Below are positions 8,881 to 17,092 of a stretch of 64,000 nt of DNA, in pieces. The stretch comes from Pedobacter sp. PLR (GTDB taxonomy: Bacteria > Bacteroidota > Bacteroidia > Sphingobacteriales > Sphingobacteriaceae), in NCBI RefSeq assembly GCF_026239675.1, contig NZ_JAPIVQ010000003.1, positions 372,001-436,000 on the forward strand, given 5' to 3'. The position numbers were made by a program, and so were the translations under genes. The notes under the pieces were generated by a model. It worked only from the letters and a program-made list of their open reading frames with translations. It ran no database searches and was not told the DNA's origin. How positions within the stretch are numbered: position 1 is the first letter of the stretch; every line of letters begins with the position of its first letter.

Positions 8881-10785
8881 TTATTTGCTTTTCCAGATGT
8901 TGTCCGCAGGGGTAGCATCTACAAATATCCCACCGTCAATCAGAATTTCTGCAACTACCTGCTTTGCTTTCAGGCTGATGACTGTGGTTTTCTGACTGGA
9001 TTTCCAAACTCCGGCAGTCTGATGAAATACGCCGGTTGTGCCATCTTTATATTTCAATTTTATGTCAAATGGGACGGCAAAACCGCCAATATTATCCAGT
9101 TTAATCTGGTAAGCCAGTCCTTTGCCGGACACTTGTTTAATCGCCAGGTCAATATAATTGTTGCTGAAAAACCAGTTGTTCCAGTACCAGTTCAGGTTTT
9201 GTCCGGATACATTGTTGAAGGTGTAGAAGAAGTCCCATGGAATAGGATGCTTGCCGTTCCAGCGCTCCATATAGGTATGCAGGTGCTTTTTAAAGGCAAC
9301 ATCGCCCAACATATCCTTTAAAGCAAGGTAGGCGAGGGCTGGTTTTCCATAGGCATTATTGCCATAACCCGGGCCGGAAACCTGCGTAGACAGGCTGATG
9401 ATTGGTTGATCTTCTTCGGTGGAAGGATCGTTGATCCAGCGATTCACGCGGAATTTCTTAAAGTTCGCATCTGCTTTCTCTTTTCCCAGCTGTGCGGTAG
9501 AGATCAGGTATTCAAAAGTCGTGGCCCAACCTTCGTCCATGTGTGCATATCTGGTTTCATTGGTGCCCATGTAAAAAGGGAAATAGGTGTGTGCAACCTC
9601 ATGGTTCAATACAAATTGAGAGAATTCTATGTCAGGAGTGGTAGAATCGTTGATCATCATCGGGTATTCCATGTCTGCAAAACCTTGTACAGCGGTCATT
9701 TTTGAATATGGATAGGCAACGCCCGGCCAGCTGTTGGAAAACCAGGATAGTGATTGTTTGGTCCAGTCTACCGCTTTTGGGAAATCGGGTGCTTTCGCAT
9801 CATAAGCGGCCTGTGCACTGGCTCTTCTGCCGGTTTTTGGGTCTACAATCACACTACCACCATCCCATAAGTAATGGTTGCTTAAGGCAAAAGTTACATC
9901 TGTGATGTGATCTGCGGTAAATACCCAGCTATTCCATTCGTTTTGTTGCGTAACCAGACCTTTCGCCATTTCTTCTGCATTGGCAATCGGAGCGATCTCA
10001 TCACTGGTATAAGATTTTTTCAACCTTTCTGCAAAAAGGGGTTGTAACACTTCCTGAGGGTTCTGCAGATCGCCGGTAGCCCATACGACGAAGTTTTTCG
10101 GGGCTTTTACAGTAAGCCGGTAATCGTTGAAATCGTTGTAGAATTCAGTCCTGTCGGTATGGGGGATATAGTCCCAGCCATTGTAATCATCATAAACGGA
10201 AACTCTCGGGAAGGCATAGGCCACAAAAAAAGTACTGCTGTCCAGCTGACCTTCCCTGCCGCTCTCTTTTGATAGTGGATAAGACCAGCTGATGTTCAGC
10301 TCGGTAGTCTGCCCCGGATTTAAGGGTGTTTTGAGTTTAATGCCTTCTACTGTCTCCCAATTCTCAGATTTGATGTCATATTTTTGCCCGTCAATTTGAA
10401 AAGAACTGATGGTTAATCCTGCGCTTAAAAAGTCTTTGTTCACATAATTTGCACGTGGAGAGGTTGGTTTATGCAGGTTGTTGACAAATCTGATGGCGAT
10501 TTGACCCAATGTATCCGGACTGTGGTTGGTATATTTAATGATTTCTGAACCAGTTACGATTTTACTGGCAGGGTCCACACTGATGGTCATGTCGTATTTG
10601 CCTTTGTTTTGCCAGTAATGCTTTCCTGGTTTTCCATCTTTAGACCGGCTTCCTTTTTCATAAGCCATTTTAATATTTCTGGGTAAGTATAAATCCTGGG
10701 CATAAGCCGCCGTGGTTCCGGTTAGCAGTAAGGTAAAGGCAGCCGGGAATATTGCCTTTAACCATCTGTTTTGTTGTTTTCGCAT
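8881..10785 (-). CDS. M1-family metallopeptidase (aminopeptidase N-like), exported
   Basis: A 634-residue protein with a signal peptide (cleavage near 'AAYAQ', residue 29). It has the gluzincin motif HEVAH in 'VLNHEVAHTYFPFYMG' and the third zinc ligand Glu in 'MDEGWATTFEYL', about 20 residues downstream, the M1 pattern. An N-terminal beta-sandwich domain precedes the catalytic domain. M1 enzymes remove N-terminal residues from peptides; an exported enzyme would serve peptide scavenging. The canonical GAMEN exopeptidase motif is replaced by a form like 'GFADMEYPMM'. It is divergent from the RhlE helicase. Confidence is high for the family, moderate for the precise specificity. Confidence 0.9.
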   Translation of the reverse strand: MRKQQNRWLKAIFPAAFTLLLTGTTAAYAQDLYLPRNIKMAYEKGSRSKDGKPGKHYWQNKGKYDMTISVDPASKIVTGSEIIKYTNHSPDTLGQIAIRFVNNLHKPTSPRANYVNKDFLSAGLTISSFQIDGQKYDIKSENWETVEGIKLKTPLNPGQTTELNISWSYPLSKESGREGQLDSSTFFVAYAFPRVSVYDDYNGWDYIPHTDRTEFYNDFNDYRLTVKAPKNFVVWATGDLQNPQEVLQPLFAERLKKSYTSDEIAPIANAEEMAKGLVTQQNEWNSWVFTADHITDVTFALSNHYLWDGGSVIVDPKTGRRASAQAAYDAKAPDFPKAVDWTKQSLSWFSNSWPGVAYPYSKMTAVQGFADMEYPMMINDSTTPDIEFSQFVLNHEVAHTYFPFYMGTNETRYAHMDEGWATTFEYLISTAQLGKEKADANFKKFRVNRWINDPSTEEDQPIISLSTQVSGPGYGNNAYGKPALAYLALKDMLGDVAFKKHLHTYMERWNGKHPIPWDFFYTFNNVSGQNLNWYWNNWFFSNNYIDLAIKQVSGKGLAYQIKLDNIGGFAVPFDIKLKYKDGTTGVFHQTAGVWKSSQKTTVISLKAKQVVAEILIDGGIFVDATPADNIWKSK

Positions 10786-10886
10786 CTGGTTGATTCGTTA
10801 TACTTATAAAAGTACATTATTTAAGATTTTTTAAAACAATCGCCATCATAAATAATACGTTCAGCTGTTGATCCTATAAATAATAG

Positions 10887-10894
10887 TATCTTTG
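10887..10894 (+). promoter_or_regulatory. -7 box (TATCTTTG) of rhlE-like gene, leaderless
   Basis: Exact TAnnTTTG match; only four bases (CAAA) separate it from the ATG at 10899, predicting a transcript starting at or one base before the start codon. Confidence 0.65.
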
Positions 10895-10898
10895 CAAA

Positions 10899-12230
10899 AT
10901 GCCCAAAACATTTGAAGAGTTTAACCTTAATCGACAGATTTTAAATGCTGTAGCTGATGCAGGGTTTACTGTTGCCACCCCTATACAAGAAAAATCAATT
11001 GCACCTGTTTTATCAGGACAGGATATATTCGGCATTGCCGAGACTGGAACCGGAAAAACAGCGGCTTATGTTTTACCGATCCTGATGCAATTAAAATATG
11101 CTCAGGGCGATGCGCCAAGAGCCCTGATCCTTGCACCGACCAGAGAGTTGGCGATGCAGATCACTGAACATGTTAAAATTTTCTCTAAATATACAGACTT
11201 ACGTACCGTTGTCGTTTTCGGCGGTATCGGTCCAAAAACACAAATCGAACAGATTAAAGCGGGTGTAGACATTATCGTGGCTACTCCGGGAAGATTTTTA
11301 GACATCTATTTAGCCGGACACATCAATACGCAATACATGAAGTTTTTGGTGTTGGATGAAGCGGATAAAATGATGGATATGGGCTTTATTGGCTCTATTC
11401 ACCGTATTTTAGAAGTGGTTCCCCGTCGCCGTCAAAACTTATTATTCTCTGCTACCATGAGTGATCTGGTACAGAAAATTGCTGGTGACTTCCTGAAACA
11501 CCCGACTATTATTGAGGTAGGCATGCAAGCTACACCTGCGCAAACGGTTACGCAGAAGTTGTATGAGGTTCCCAATTTCAAAACCAAGATCAATTTATTA
11601 CAGCACCTGCTGAAAAATGATGAGGAGTTTAAGAGACTGATCATATTCTGTAAAACGAAGACAGTTGCCGACAATATTTTCAGCTTTATCGAGCGTAGAT
11701 TCGGTGCGGAAGCGGTAAGGGTAATCCATGCCAATAAAGGTCAGAATACACGTATCAACTCGATTAATAGCTTTAAAGAAGGAAATATCAGGGTATTGGT
11801 AGCTACAGATGTTGCTTCCAGAGGTATTGATGTTTCTGAGGTGAGTCATGTGATCAACTTCGATGTACCGATCATTATTGAAGATTATGTACACCGTATT
11901 GGACGTACTGGCAGGGCATATGCCAAAGGAGATGCCTTGACTTTCGCTACGCCTGCAGAAAAATATTACATTGAGAAAATAGAGAAGTTGATCAGACAAC
12001 AGATTCCTGTGCTACCTTTACCAGCGGAAATTTTCGTAGAAGAGACGCCTTATGAAGAACGTCAGGCAATTGCCAGATCAATTGATGACCAGAAACGTAA
12101 GGATGATCCTGAGTTTAAAGGAGCTTTCCATGAGAAGAAACACGCCGCAGCGATTGCAGCTTCAGAAAGAGAGAAAATGAAAAATAAAACTCCTGCCTGG
12201 AAGTCAAAAAAGTTCAAAAACAAAAAGTAA
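10899..12230 (+). CDS. DEAD-box RNA helicase, RhlE type
   Basis: A 443-residue ATP-dependent RNA helicase. Motif I AETGTGKT is at residues 47-54, motif Ib region 'ATPGR' near 128-132, DEAD at 153-156, SAT at 184-186 and motif VI HRIGRTGR at 332-339, with a Q motif before motif I. The C-terminal tail is short, lysine-rich and likely RNA-binding ('KSKKFKNKK'). Such helicases remodel RNA in ribosome assembly, decay and cold adaptation. Three genes follow within a few bases (a small membrane protein, gldC, another membrane protein), suggesting one operon. The -7 box is so close to the ATG that the mRNA may be leaderless. Confidence 0.93.
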   Translation: MPKTFEEFNLNRQILNAVADAGFTVATPIQEKSIAPVLSGQDIFGIAETGTGKTAAYVLPILMQLKYAQGDAPRALILAPTRELAMQITEHVKIFSKYTDLRTVVVFGGIGPKTQIEQIKAGVDIIVATPGRFLDIYLAGHINTQYMKFLVLDEADKMMDMGFIGSIHRILEVVPRRRQNLLFSATMSDLVQKIAGDFLKHPTIIEVGMQATPAQTVTQKLYEVPNFKTKINLLQHLLKNDEEFKRLIIFCKTKTVADNIFSFIERRFGAEAVRVIHANKGQNTRINSINSFKEGNIRVLVATDVASRGIDVSEVSHVINFDVPIIIEDYVHRIGRTGRAYAKGDALTFATPAEKYYIEKIEKLIRQQIPVLPLPAEIFVEETPYEERQAIARSIDDQKRKDDPEFKGAFHEKKHAAAIAASEREKMKNKTPAWKSKKFKNKK

Positions 12231-12240
12231 AACAAGGGAA

Positions 12241-12519
12241 TTGAAAGTAAAACTGACCCCACTTAATATCATTTCTGCCATCTTTATAACGATAGCAGTC
12301 GTGATGTTATTCGAGAAAAGACCGCCATCACATGCGCATGTAATCGATTTAAAGGCAATCCTGGTTGGTTTTAGTCTGGTTATTGCGGTAGTGGCTTTCG
12401 TGTCCGATCAGATTTTCAGGAAGTTTATTCCTGAGTTGAAGAAGATCTGGATTATCGAGTGTACTGTGATCCTTTTTACCGTTCTCTTATTTATTATTAT
12501 AAAAGTCAGCATAAATTAA
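12241..12519 (+). CDS. Small membrane protein of unknown function
   Basis: A 92-residue protein starting with TTG at 12241, ten bases after the helicase stop, and ending directly before the gldC ATG. It has three hydrophobic segments (residues about 8-24, 36-56 and 70-88) with a short polar loop 'EKRPPSHAHV'. I do not recognise a family. The tight spacing on both sides is the best evidence that it is a real gene of the helicase-gldC operon. Confidence 0.7.
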   Translation: MKVKLTPLNIISAIFITIAVVMLFEKRPPSHAHVIDLKAILVGFSLVIAVVAFVSDQIFRKFIPELKKIWIIECTVILFTVLLFIIIKVSIN

Positions 12520-12855
12520 ATGAAACAAGCAGAAATTAAAATTACCGTTGAGTTAGACGACAACAATGTACCGGACAATATTCTTTGGGAATCTACAGAT
12601 TCAGCTACTAAAGAGCAGGTGCCTGTGAAATCGATGATGTTAGCACTTTGGGATCATAATTATAAGAACTCTATGCGCATCGATCTATGGACTAAAGATA
12701 TGCCTGTAGATGAGATGAAAAGATTCTTTTATGAAACTTTGCAAACGATGGGTGATAGCTTCCTGAAAGCTACAGGTGAGAAACTGATCGTCGAAGATTT
12801 ACGCGATTATTGTGCGCATTTCGCCGATAAAATGGGGATTAATACGCAGCAATAA
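12520..12855 (+). CDS. gldC: Gliding motility protein GldC
   Basis: A 111-residue protein matching the GldC family in length and in the N-terminal pattern 'EIKITVELDDNNVPDNILWE'. In Flavobacterium johnsoniae GldC is a small soluble protein that improves gliding, probably with GldB; it is widely kept in non-gliding Bacteroidota, so its wider role is open. No signal peptide is visible. The ATG follows the previous stop codon directly, and the next gene starts 7 bases after its stop, supporting cotranscription. Confidence 0.88.
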   Translation: MKQAEIKITVELDDNNVPDNILWESTDSATKEQVPVKSMMLALWDHNYKNSMRIDLWTKDMPVDEMKRFFYETLQTMGDSFLKATGEKLIVEDLRDYCAHFADKMGINTQQ

Positions 12856-12862
12856 GATTAGA

Positions 12863-13285
12863 ATGAAAATTCAGGGAGTTATTGGTGCAGCAGTTATGGC
12901 TGTCGGTGGACTATGTCCTTTGATGCGCTTACCGATCATTGGAAACTGGAACTATTTTGATATTGATCCTACTTTGGCCATCACTTTTTATGTGTTAGTA
13001 GTAGTCGCTTTATTAGGTTCTTTTGCTAATAAAACTGGTTTAATCAAGTTTGCAGGTTGGGCAGTAATGGCATTGGTCGCGATTACATTAGTCGGTATTT
13101 ATTTCAAAGTACACGATTCTTTTGGCTTTCTTCACTTCAAAAAGATGGTGAATATTGCAGCAGGAATGGTGAAATTGAAATGGGGCTGGTACGTGATTGT
13201 AGTTGGTGCCGGGGTTTTAATTACGGTAAGAAAACCAAGGGTAGTATTGGTGCAGGCCGGTCAGCCGGATGTTGCCGTATTATAG
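12863..13285 (+). CDS. Membrane protein of unknown function (four helices)
   Basis: A 140-residue protein. I placed the start at ATG 12863, seven bases after the gldC stop; the longer reading frame would overlap gldC by 44 bases. Hydrophobic segments are at about residues 6-22, 38-56, 63-82 and 107-125, with a short C-terminal tail. No family is recognised. A strong terminator lies about 70 bases downstream, marking the end of the rhlE-gldC operon. Confidence 0.75.
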   Translation: MKIQGVIGAAVMAVGGLCPLMRLPIIGNWNYFDIDPTLAITFYVLVVVALLGSFANKTGLIKFAGWAVMALVAITLVGIYFKVHDSFGFLHFKKMVNIAAGMVKLKWGWYVIVVGAGVLITVRKPRVVLVQAGQPDVAVL

Positions 13286-13353
13286 TCTTTAAATGAGCTG
13301 TATGAGTTATTTAGGAAGACTGTAAAGATTCTTAAATGATCGGATAAAATATA

Positions 13354-13389
13354 AATGAGCTGATCGTAATGGATCAGCTCATTTTTTAT
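13354..13389. terminator. Bidirectional intrinsic terminator
   Basis: A perfect 12-bp stem (13354-13365 with 13372-13383), 6-nt loop, followed by TTTTTT on the plus strand. It sits between two convergent genes and can serve both. Confidence 0.85.
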
Positions 13390-13414
13390 AGGTTGGTTTT
13401 ATTTTAATCTATTT

Positions 13415-13930
13415 TTAGTTCAATCCCCCTAGCGCTTTTTGTTTTCTTTTTCGTTTGTAATGCGTCTGTTTCAGGCTGTCTGAGCCACTAATGATGCTGA
13501 TGTTTCCATCCACTTCAAAGATCGCGAGCTTCACATCTTTGAACTTTTCTACGCCATGTTCTCTCATGGCCTCTCTCAATTCTTCGTCTGTAATGTCTAG
13601 TTTTGCCAGCTTTTCAAAATCAAGCTTACCGTTATGGATCAGAATTTCCGGTTTTTCGGAAAGCAGCTCCCGGAACCACTTGCTTTTATACATTAGTTTT
13701 TTCAGTGCGAAGTTCAGCGCAAAAAGGATTGCGGCAGCCACCAAACCACCCAGCAGACTCGTATTGTTGCCTACCATTGCATTCTGTACTGCATTACTGA
13801 TCAGCAAAATCAGTACAACATCGGTTGTGTTGAGCTGTGAAAGTTCCTTTTTACCGGTCAAACGAATGGCGACCAGCATAAAGGCATAAACGGCGAGACT
13901 TCTCAGCATAATATCCAGATATTCGTTCAT
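13415..13930 (-). CDS. DUF421 (YetF/YcaP-like) membrane protein
   Basis: A 171-residue protein of the DUF421 family. Three N-terminal helices (about residues 8-24, 35-50 and 58-76) are followed by a cytoplasmic domain with the family pattern 'KPEILIHNGKLDFEKLAK' and 'EELREAMREHGVEKFKDVKLAIFEVDG'. The Bacillus relatives YetF and YdfS are linked to spore germination and envelope functions; the role in Bacteroidota is unknown. It converges on the rhlE-gldC operon and shares its terminator. Confidence 0.85.
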   Translation of the reverse strand: MNEYLDIMLRSLAVYAFMLVAIRLTGKKELSQLNTTDVVLILLISNAVQNAMVGNNTSLLGGLVAAAILFALNFALKKLMYKSKWFRELLSEKPEILIHNGKLDFEKLAKLDITDEELREAMREHGVEKFKDVKLAIFEVDGNISIISGSDSLKQTHYKRKRKQKALGGLN

Positions 13931-13968
13931 AGGGCTAAATATTAATTTATAGATCCGGGTTAACAGGT

Positions 13969-14466
13969 TTAGAAAGCAAGTGTCATTTGTCCTTTTTTAC
14001 TGATGGCTCTTTCGTGGTCCAGCAACCACTTTTTGCGCCAGAGTTCCCCGGCATACCCCACCAGTTTGCCATTGCTGCCAATCACCCTGTGACAAGGGAC
14101 AACAATGGCTAGTTTATTTTTTCCGTTCGCAGCGGCAATCGCACGAATTGCCAGCACATTGTTTTGTTGTTTTGAAAATTCCAGATAGGAGCAGGTATGG
14201 CCATAATCAATGGTTTGTAAGGCTGTCCATACCCCTTGCTGGAAGACCGTTCCGGATTGTTGCAGTGGCAGCTGGAAGGCTGTTAATTTTCCTTCAAAAT
14301 AATCATTTAGCTGTGTTGCTGCAAGTTTGCTGATTCTGTTTTCCGAAAGTCCACGCGTATCGCTTTCCCTGAAGGTGATTTCGTTTACCGATTCCTCGCC
14401 GGTAAATATATAAACCGCGCCAACCGGACTTTGTAAAATACTGCAATAGATCGTGCTCATAGGCAT
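13969..14466 (-). CDS. ogt: Methylated-DNA-[protein]-cysteine S-methyltransferase
   Basis: A 165-residue suicide repair protein that transfers alkyl groups from O6-alkylguanine to its own cysteine. The active-site motif is visible as 'IVVPCHRVIGSNGKL', with the acceptor Cys in PCHRV, followed by 'GYAGELWRKKWLLDHE', the conserved C-terminal helix. The helix-turn-helix segment is represented by 'AIRAIAAANGKNKLAI'. No AraC-like Ada domain is present, so it is the stand-alone Ogt form. Start ATG 14466, with a second in-frame Met two codons later. Confidence 0.93.
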   Translation of the reverse strand: MPMSTIYCSILQSPVGAVYIFTGEESVNEITFRESDTRGLSENRISKLAATQLNDYFEGKLTAFQLPLQQSGTVFQQGVWTALQTIDYGHTCSYLEFSKQQNNVLAIRAIAAANGKNKLAIVVPCHRVIGSNGKLVGYAGELWRKKWLLDHERAISKKGQMTLAF

Positions 14467-14547
14467 ACTTAGGTAAAGTTTTGCTATTCAAATGTATAAA
14501 ATTTTAACGCTTTAGTTTTTTTTGCTAGTATTGCCCTGATTTATAAA

Positions 14548-14892
14548 ATGGAAGCGCAAGAGTTTATTGATATTGATGAGCTAGACTTCAACAGGAGTAT
14601 GGCGAGGTGGGTGAAGAAGAACCCACATATTATGCGTGCAATGACTGGACATCATTTGTTGATCCTGTTGGCCAATGGTAATCTGCGCATTAATCTGAAC
14701 CATTTTAGTCCGGATTATCAGGACAAATTTATTGACCATAATTTTGAACATTATTGTCTTAAATTTATAGACCGTTTGGATGAGCCGATTGCCGGTTACC
14801 TCAGTACCTGGGGGATTCCTCAATTTGGGTTGCATTTTATCTTCCTGCTCAAAGGAAGAAGTTTTCAAAAGTATATTACCTATCAGGTATAA
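14548..14892 (+). CDS. Conserved-looking hypothetical protein
   Basis: A 114-residue soluble protein with no signal peptide or membrane segment; mixed composition with several aromatic and His residues ('NPHIMRAMTGHHLLILL', 'FEHYCLKFIDRLDEP'). I do not recognise a family. The reading frame, ATG start and position between ogt and ccmB in a gene-dense stretch support a real gene. A weak -7-like box (TAGTATTG) lies about 17 bases upstream. Confidence 0.6.
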   Translation: MEAQEFIDIDELDFNRSMARWVKKNPHIMRAMTGHHLLILLANGNLRINLNHFSPDYQDKFIDHNFEHYCLKFIDRLDEPIAGYLSTWGIPQFGLHFIFLLKGRSFQKYITYQV

Positions 14893-15185
14893 TATTCATG
14901 GTGTTTTCAGGCTACCTGTATTGAGTTGTTGAAACCTGGATAAGGGGTTGAATTATACCAGCTATATTTTTCTTTTTGTGTTCGTACGGTGGTCCATGTT
15001 GTCGAAGGGTTGCCGGTCAGGTGCTGATCAGTTGCTGAAGGATATCCCTTTAGCAATCTTCCTGAACTCTTGACCAACTCTTTATCAGTCCTTCGTCAAG
15101 TCACAGTTATATAGGTTTTATCAAGGCATTTAGACCTGTTTTACGCTGGCATTTAACTTAATTACCCTGCTCGTTAGTAAATCGG
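14893..15185. other. Intergenic stretch with hairpins, no gene seen
   Basis: About 290 bases without a convincing ORF. It holds a 10-bp hairpin (15032-15041 with 15047-15056, one G-U pair) and a second inverted repeat CTTGAC/GTCAAG (15069-15074 and 15095-15100). No T-tract follows, so these are not obvious terminators. Confidence 0.4.
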
Positions 15186-15197
15186 ATGATTAACAAT

Positions 15198-15205
15198 TAT
15201 CTTTG
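15198..15205 (+). promoter_or_regulatory. -7 box (TATCTTTG) of ccmB, near-leaderless
   Basis: Exact TAnnTTTG match. It lies downstream of the ATG at 15186 and 7 nt before the ATG at 15213, which argues for the later start and a 5' UTR of about 4 nt. Confidence 0.6.
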
Positions 15206-15212
15206 CGACCGG

Positions 15213-15872
15213 ATGAATTTAGCAGAACAGATCAAACATTTAATAAAAAAGGAATTGTTGTTAGAGTGGCGTTCCAAATACGCTTTAAACGGGGTGCTTT
15301 TATACGTCGTGTCTACCGTCTTTGTCTGCTTTTTATCTTTTGTGAGTACAGATAAGGTCACTTTAAATGCTTTATTCTGGATCATCATGCTTTTCGCTTC
15401 GATCAATGCAGTGTCTAAAAGTTTTCTGCAGGAGAGCAGGGGCAGACAGGTTTATATTTATACGATTGCCAGTCCACTGGCACTTATTATCTCCAAAACG
15501 ATCTATAATTCCATGTTAATGATGGTGCTGACCGTGATTGCACTTGGCTTCTACATTATGGTTTTTGATTTTGGTCCTCAGGATTTGGGCTTATATTTAC
15601 TGGCAGCCTTATTGGGAAGCCTGAGCTTTTCTACGATTTTCACGATGGTTTCTGCGATTGCGTCCAAAGCCGGAAACGGAGGAATGCTGATGGCGATTTT
15701 GAGTTTTCCGATCATTATTCCGGTGCTGGTGGTCCTGATTAAACTTACCAAAAATGCAATGGACGGTTTAGATCGCAGTGTGAGTCTGGACGAAATCGGC
15801 CTGTTACTGATCATTAACGCCCTGGTGATGTCGGTATCAGTCTTGTTATTCCCATACCTCTGGAGAGATTAA
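15213..15872 (+). CDS. ccmB: CcmB-like haem exporter permease
   Basis: A 219-residue integral membrane protein with six hydrophobic segments and the CcmB hallmark 'LFASINAVSKSFLQESRGRQVY' region near residues 64-80, where helix 2 is followed by an E-x2-R pattern. In System I cytochrome c maturation CcmB and the ATPase CcmA form an ABC complex that releases holo-CcmE. I chose ATG 15213, because the upstream ATG at 15186 precedes the promoter box. ccmC and a ccmD-like gene follow; no ccmA gene is visible in the window. Confidence 0.87.
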   Translation: MNLAEQIKHLIKKELLLEWRSKYALNGVLLYVVSTVFVCFLSFVSTDKVTLNALFWIIMLFASINAVSKSFLQESRGRQVYIYTIASPLALIISKTIYNSMLMMVLTVIALGFYIMVFDFGPQDLGLYLLAALLGSLSFSTIFTMVSAIASKAGNGGMLMAILSFPIIIPVLVVLIKLTKNAMDGLDRSVSLDEIGLLLIINALVMSVSVLLFPYLWRD

Positions 15873-15965
15873 AATTCCGTAAGCCCCGCGTCATTTACCA
15901 TGCTTTACAGCTAAAGAACCGCCGTTTATCGGCTGATATATAACGGAAGTAGGGAATTTTCTAGC

Positions 15966-15973
15966 TACATTTG
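15966..15973 (+). promoter_or_regulatory. -7 box (TACATTTG) of ccmC
   Basis: Exact TAnnTTTG match 32 nt before the ccmC ATG, in a 133-nt gap after ccmB. Confidence 0.5.
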
Positions 15974-16005
15974 CCGATTAACAGAGTTAAAGAGATCAAA
16001 TTTTA

Positions 16006-16674
16006 ATGTCAATGTATAAGAACTGGTGGAAAGTATTAGGTGCAATATTGGTGATTTATTCAACTGTTGCAGGTTTTCTAATGAAAACTCCTGAATTGCC
16101 AATTATTAGGGAGAGTATCCGAAACCTTTATTTTCATGTGCCAATGTGGTTTAGCATGATCGTATTGTTCAGTATTTCCGTTTTTTACAGCATCAAGTCA
16201 TTGAGAAGTAATGATCCTGCAGACGATATTAAAGCCGTAGAAAGTGTCAATGCAGGGGTGATATTCGGCCTTTTGGGTATCGTAACCGGTGCTATCTGGG
16301 CTAAATTTACCTGGGGACAAGCATGGAGTTTCGACGTAAAGCAAAATTTCGCTGCGATAGCCATCTTACTTTATTTCGCTTATCTGGTACTTCGCAATGC
16401 GATTGATGAAGAACAAAAGAGAGCAAAAATTTCTGCGATTTACAATATTTTCGCCTTCCCGATTATGGTGGTTTTACTGTTTGTATTGCCACGTTTGTCG
16501 GATTCCCTACACCCCGGCAATGGCGGTAACCCCGGTTTTAATGCTTATGATCTGGATAAGCACATGAGAATGGTGTTTTACCCGGCTTGTCTGGGCTGGA
16601 TTCTGATCGGCTGCTGGATTTACAACATCCTTTACAGACTCCGCGATTTAGAAAGAAATAAATTATCGAAATAA
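16006..16674 (+). CDS. ccmC: CcmC-like haem handling protein (CcsA superfamily)
   Basis: A 222-residue protein with six hydrophobic segments. It carries the tryptophan-rich haem-handling motif in 'AKFTWGQAWSFDVKQN' (WGxxWxxD) and conserved histidines in periplasmic loops, one in 'NLYFHVPMWF' and one in 'SDSLHPGNGG', which would ligate haem. In System I CcmC loads haem onto CcmE. The order ccmB-ccmC-ccmD-like supports the assignment. Confidence 0.9.
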   Translation: MSMYKNWWKVLGAILVIYSTVAGFLMKTPELPIIRESIRNLYFHVPMWFSMIVLFSISVFYSIKSLRSNDPADDIKAVESVNAGVIFGLLGIVTGAIWAKFTWGQAWSFDVKQNFAAIAILLYFAYLVLRNAIDEEQKRAKISAIYNIFAFPIMVVLLFVLPRLSDSLHPGNGGNPGFNAYDLDKHMRMVFYPACLGWILIGCWIYNILYRLRDLERNKLSK

Positions 16675-16721
16675 ACAGGAAATGGTCTTTCCATAGCCTT
16701 TAATCATCAAAAGATATTCTA

Positions 16722-16925
16722 ATGAAAAAATTTACAGCAACCTTTTTAATGTTCTTGTTAACGCTGCAATTGTTCGCTCAGGGAACTGGTTCTGCCATCA
16801 GCGACACCCTTTATTCATCCGGCAAAATATACGTTGTAGTGGCTTGTGTATTGGTAATTTTGCTTGGCTTGCTTTTCTTTCTGTTTACAATAGAAAAAAG
16901 ATTAAAAAAGTTAGAAAAGAAATAA
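16722..16925 (+). CDS. CcmD-family small membrane protein
   Basis: A 67-residue protein with an N-terminal hydrophobic segment that looks like a signal or anchor (ending near 'LFAQG'), then one transmembrane helix (about residues 37-57) and a lysine-rich tail 'EKRLKKLEKK'. This layout matches CcmD-type proteins, which hold CcmABC and CcmE together at the membrane. Position directly after ccmC is the main evidence. Confidence 0.75.
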   Translation: MKKFTATFLMFLLTLQLFAQGTGSAISDTLYSSGKIYVVVACVLVILLGLLFFLFTIEKRLKKLEKK

Positions 16926-17092
16926 CCGGCTAAAAACTTATTTTAAATCGTTTAAGCCCTGTTTTGGCGCTTGTTTTGATGTAGTGTTTGCCTTACACTA
17001 AGTGATTTACCATTTGCATAAATGGTTTTTTTTACTGCAATTTTGCAGGTAATTAGTATAAGAACTTATATTCAATTCATAAAAAACAAAGA

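Noticed and set aside
12812-12862. Longer N-terminus for the four-helix protein after gldC
   Set aside because: It would overlap gldC by 44 bases; the ATG at 12863 lies just after the gldC stop and starts a clean membrane protein.
13057-13296. 79-codon frame inside the four-helix protein gene
   Set aside because: It lies in another frame of a convincing membrane-protein gene and has no own start context.
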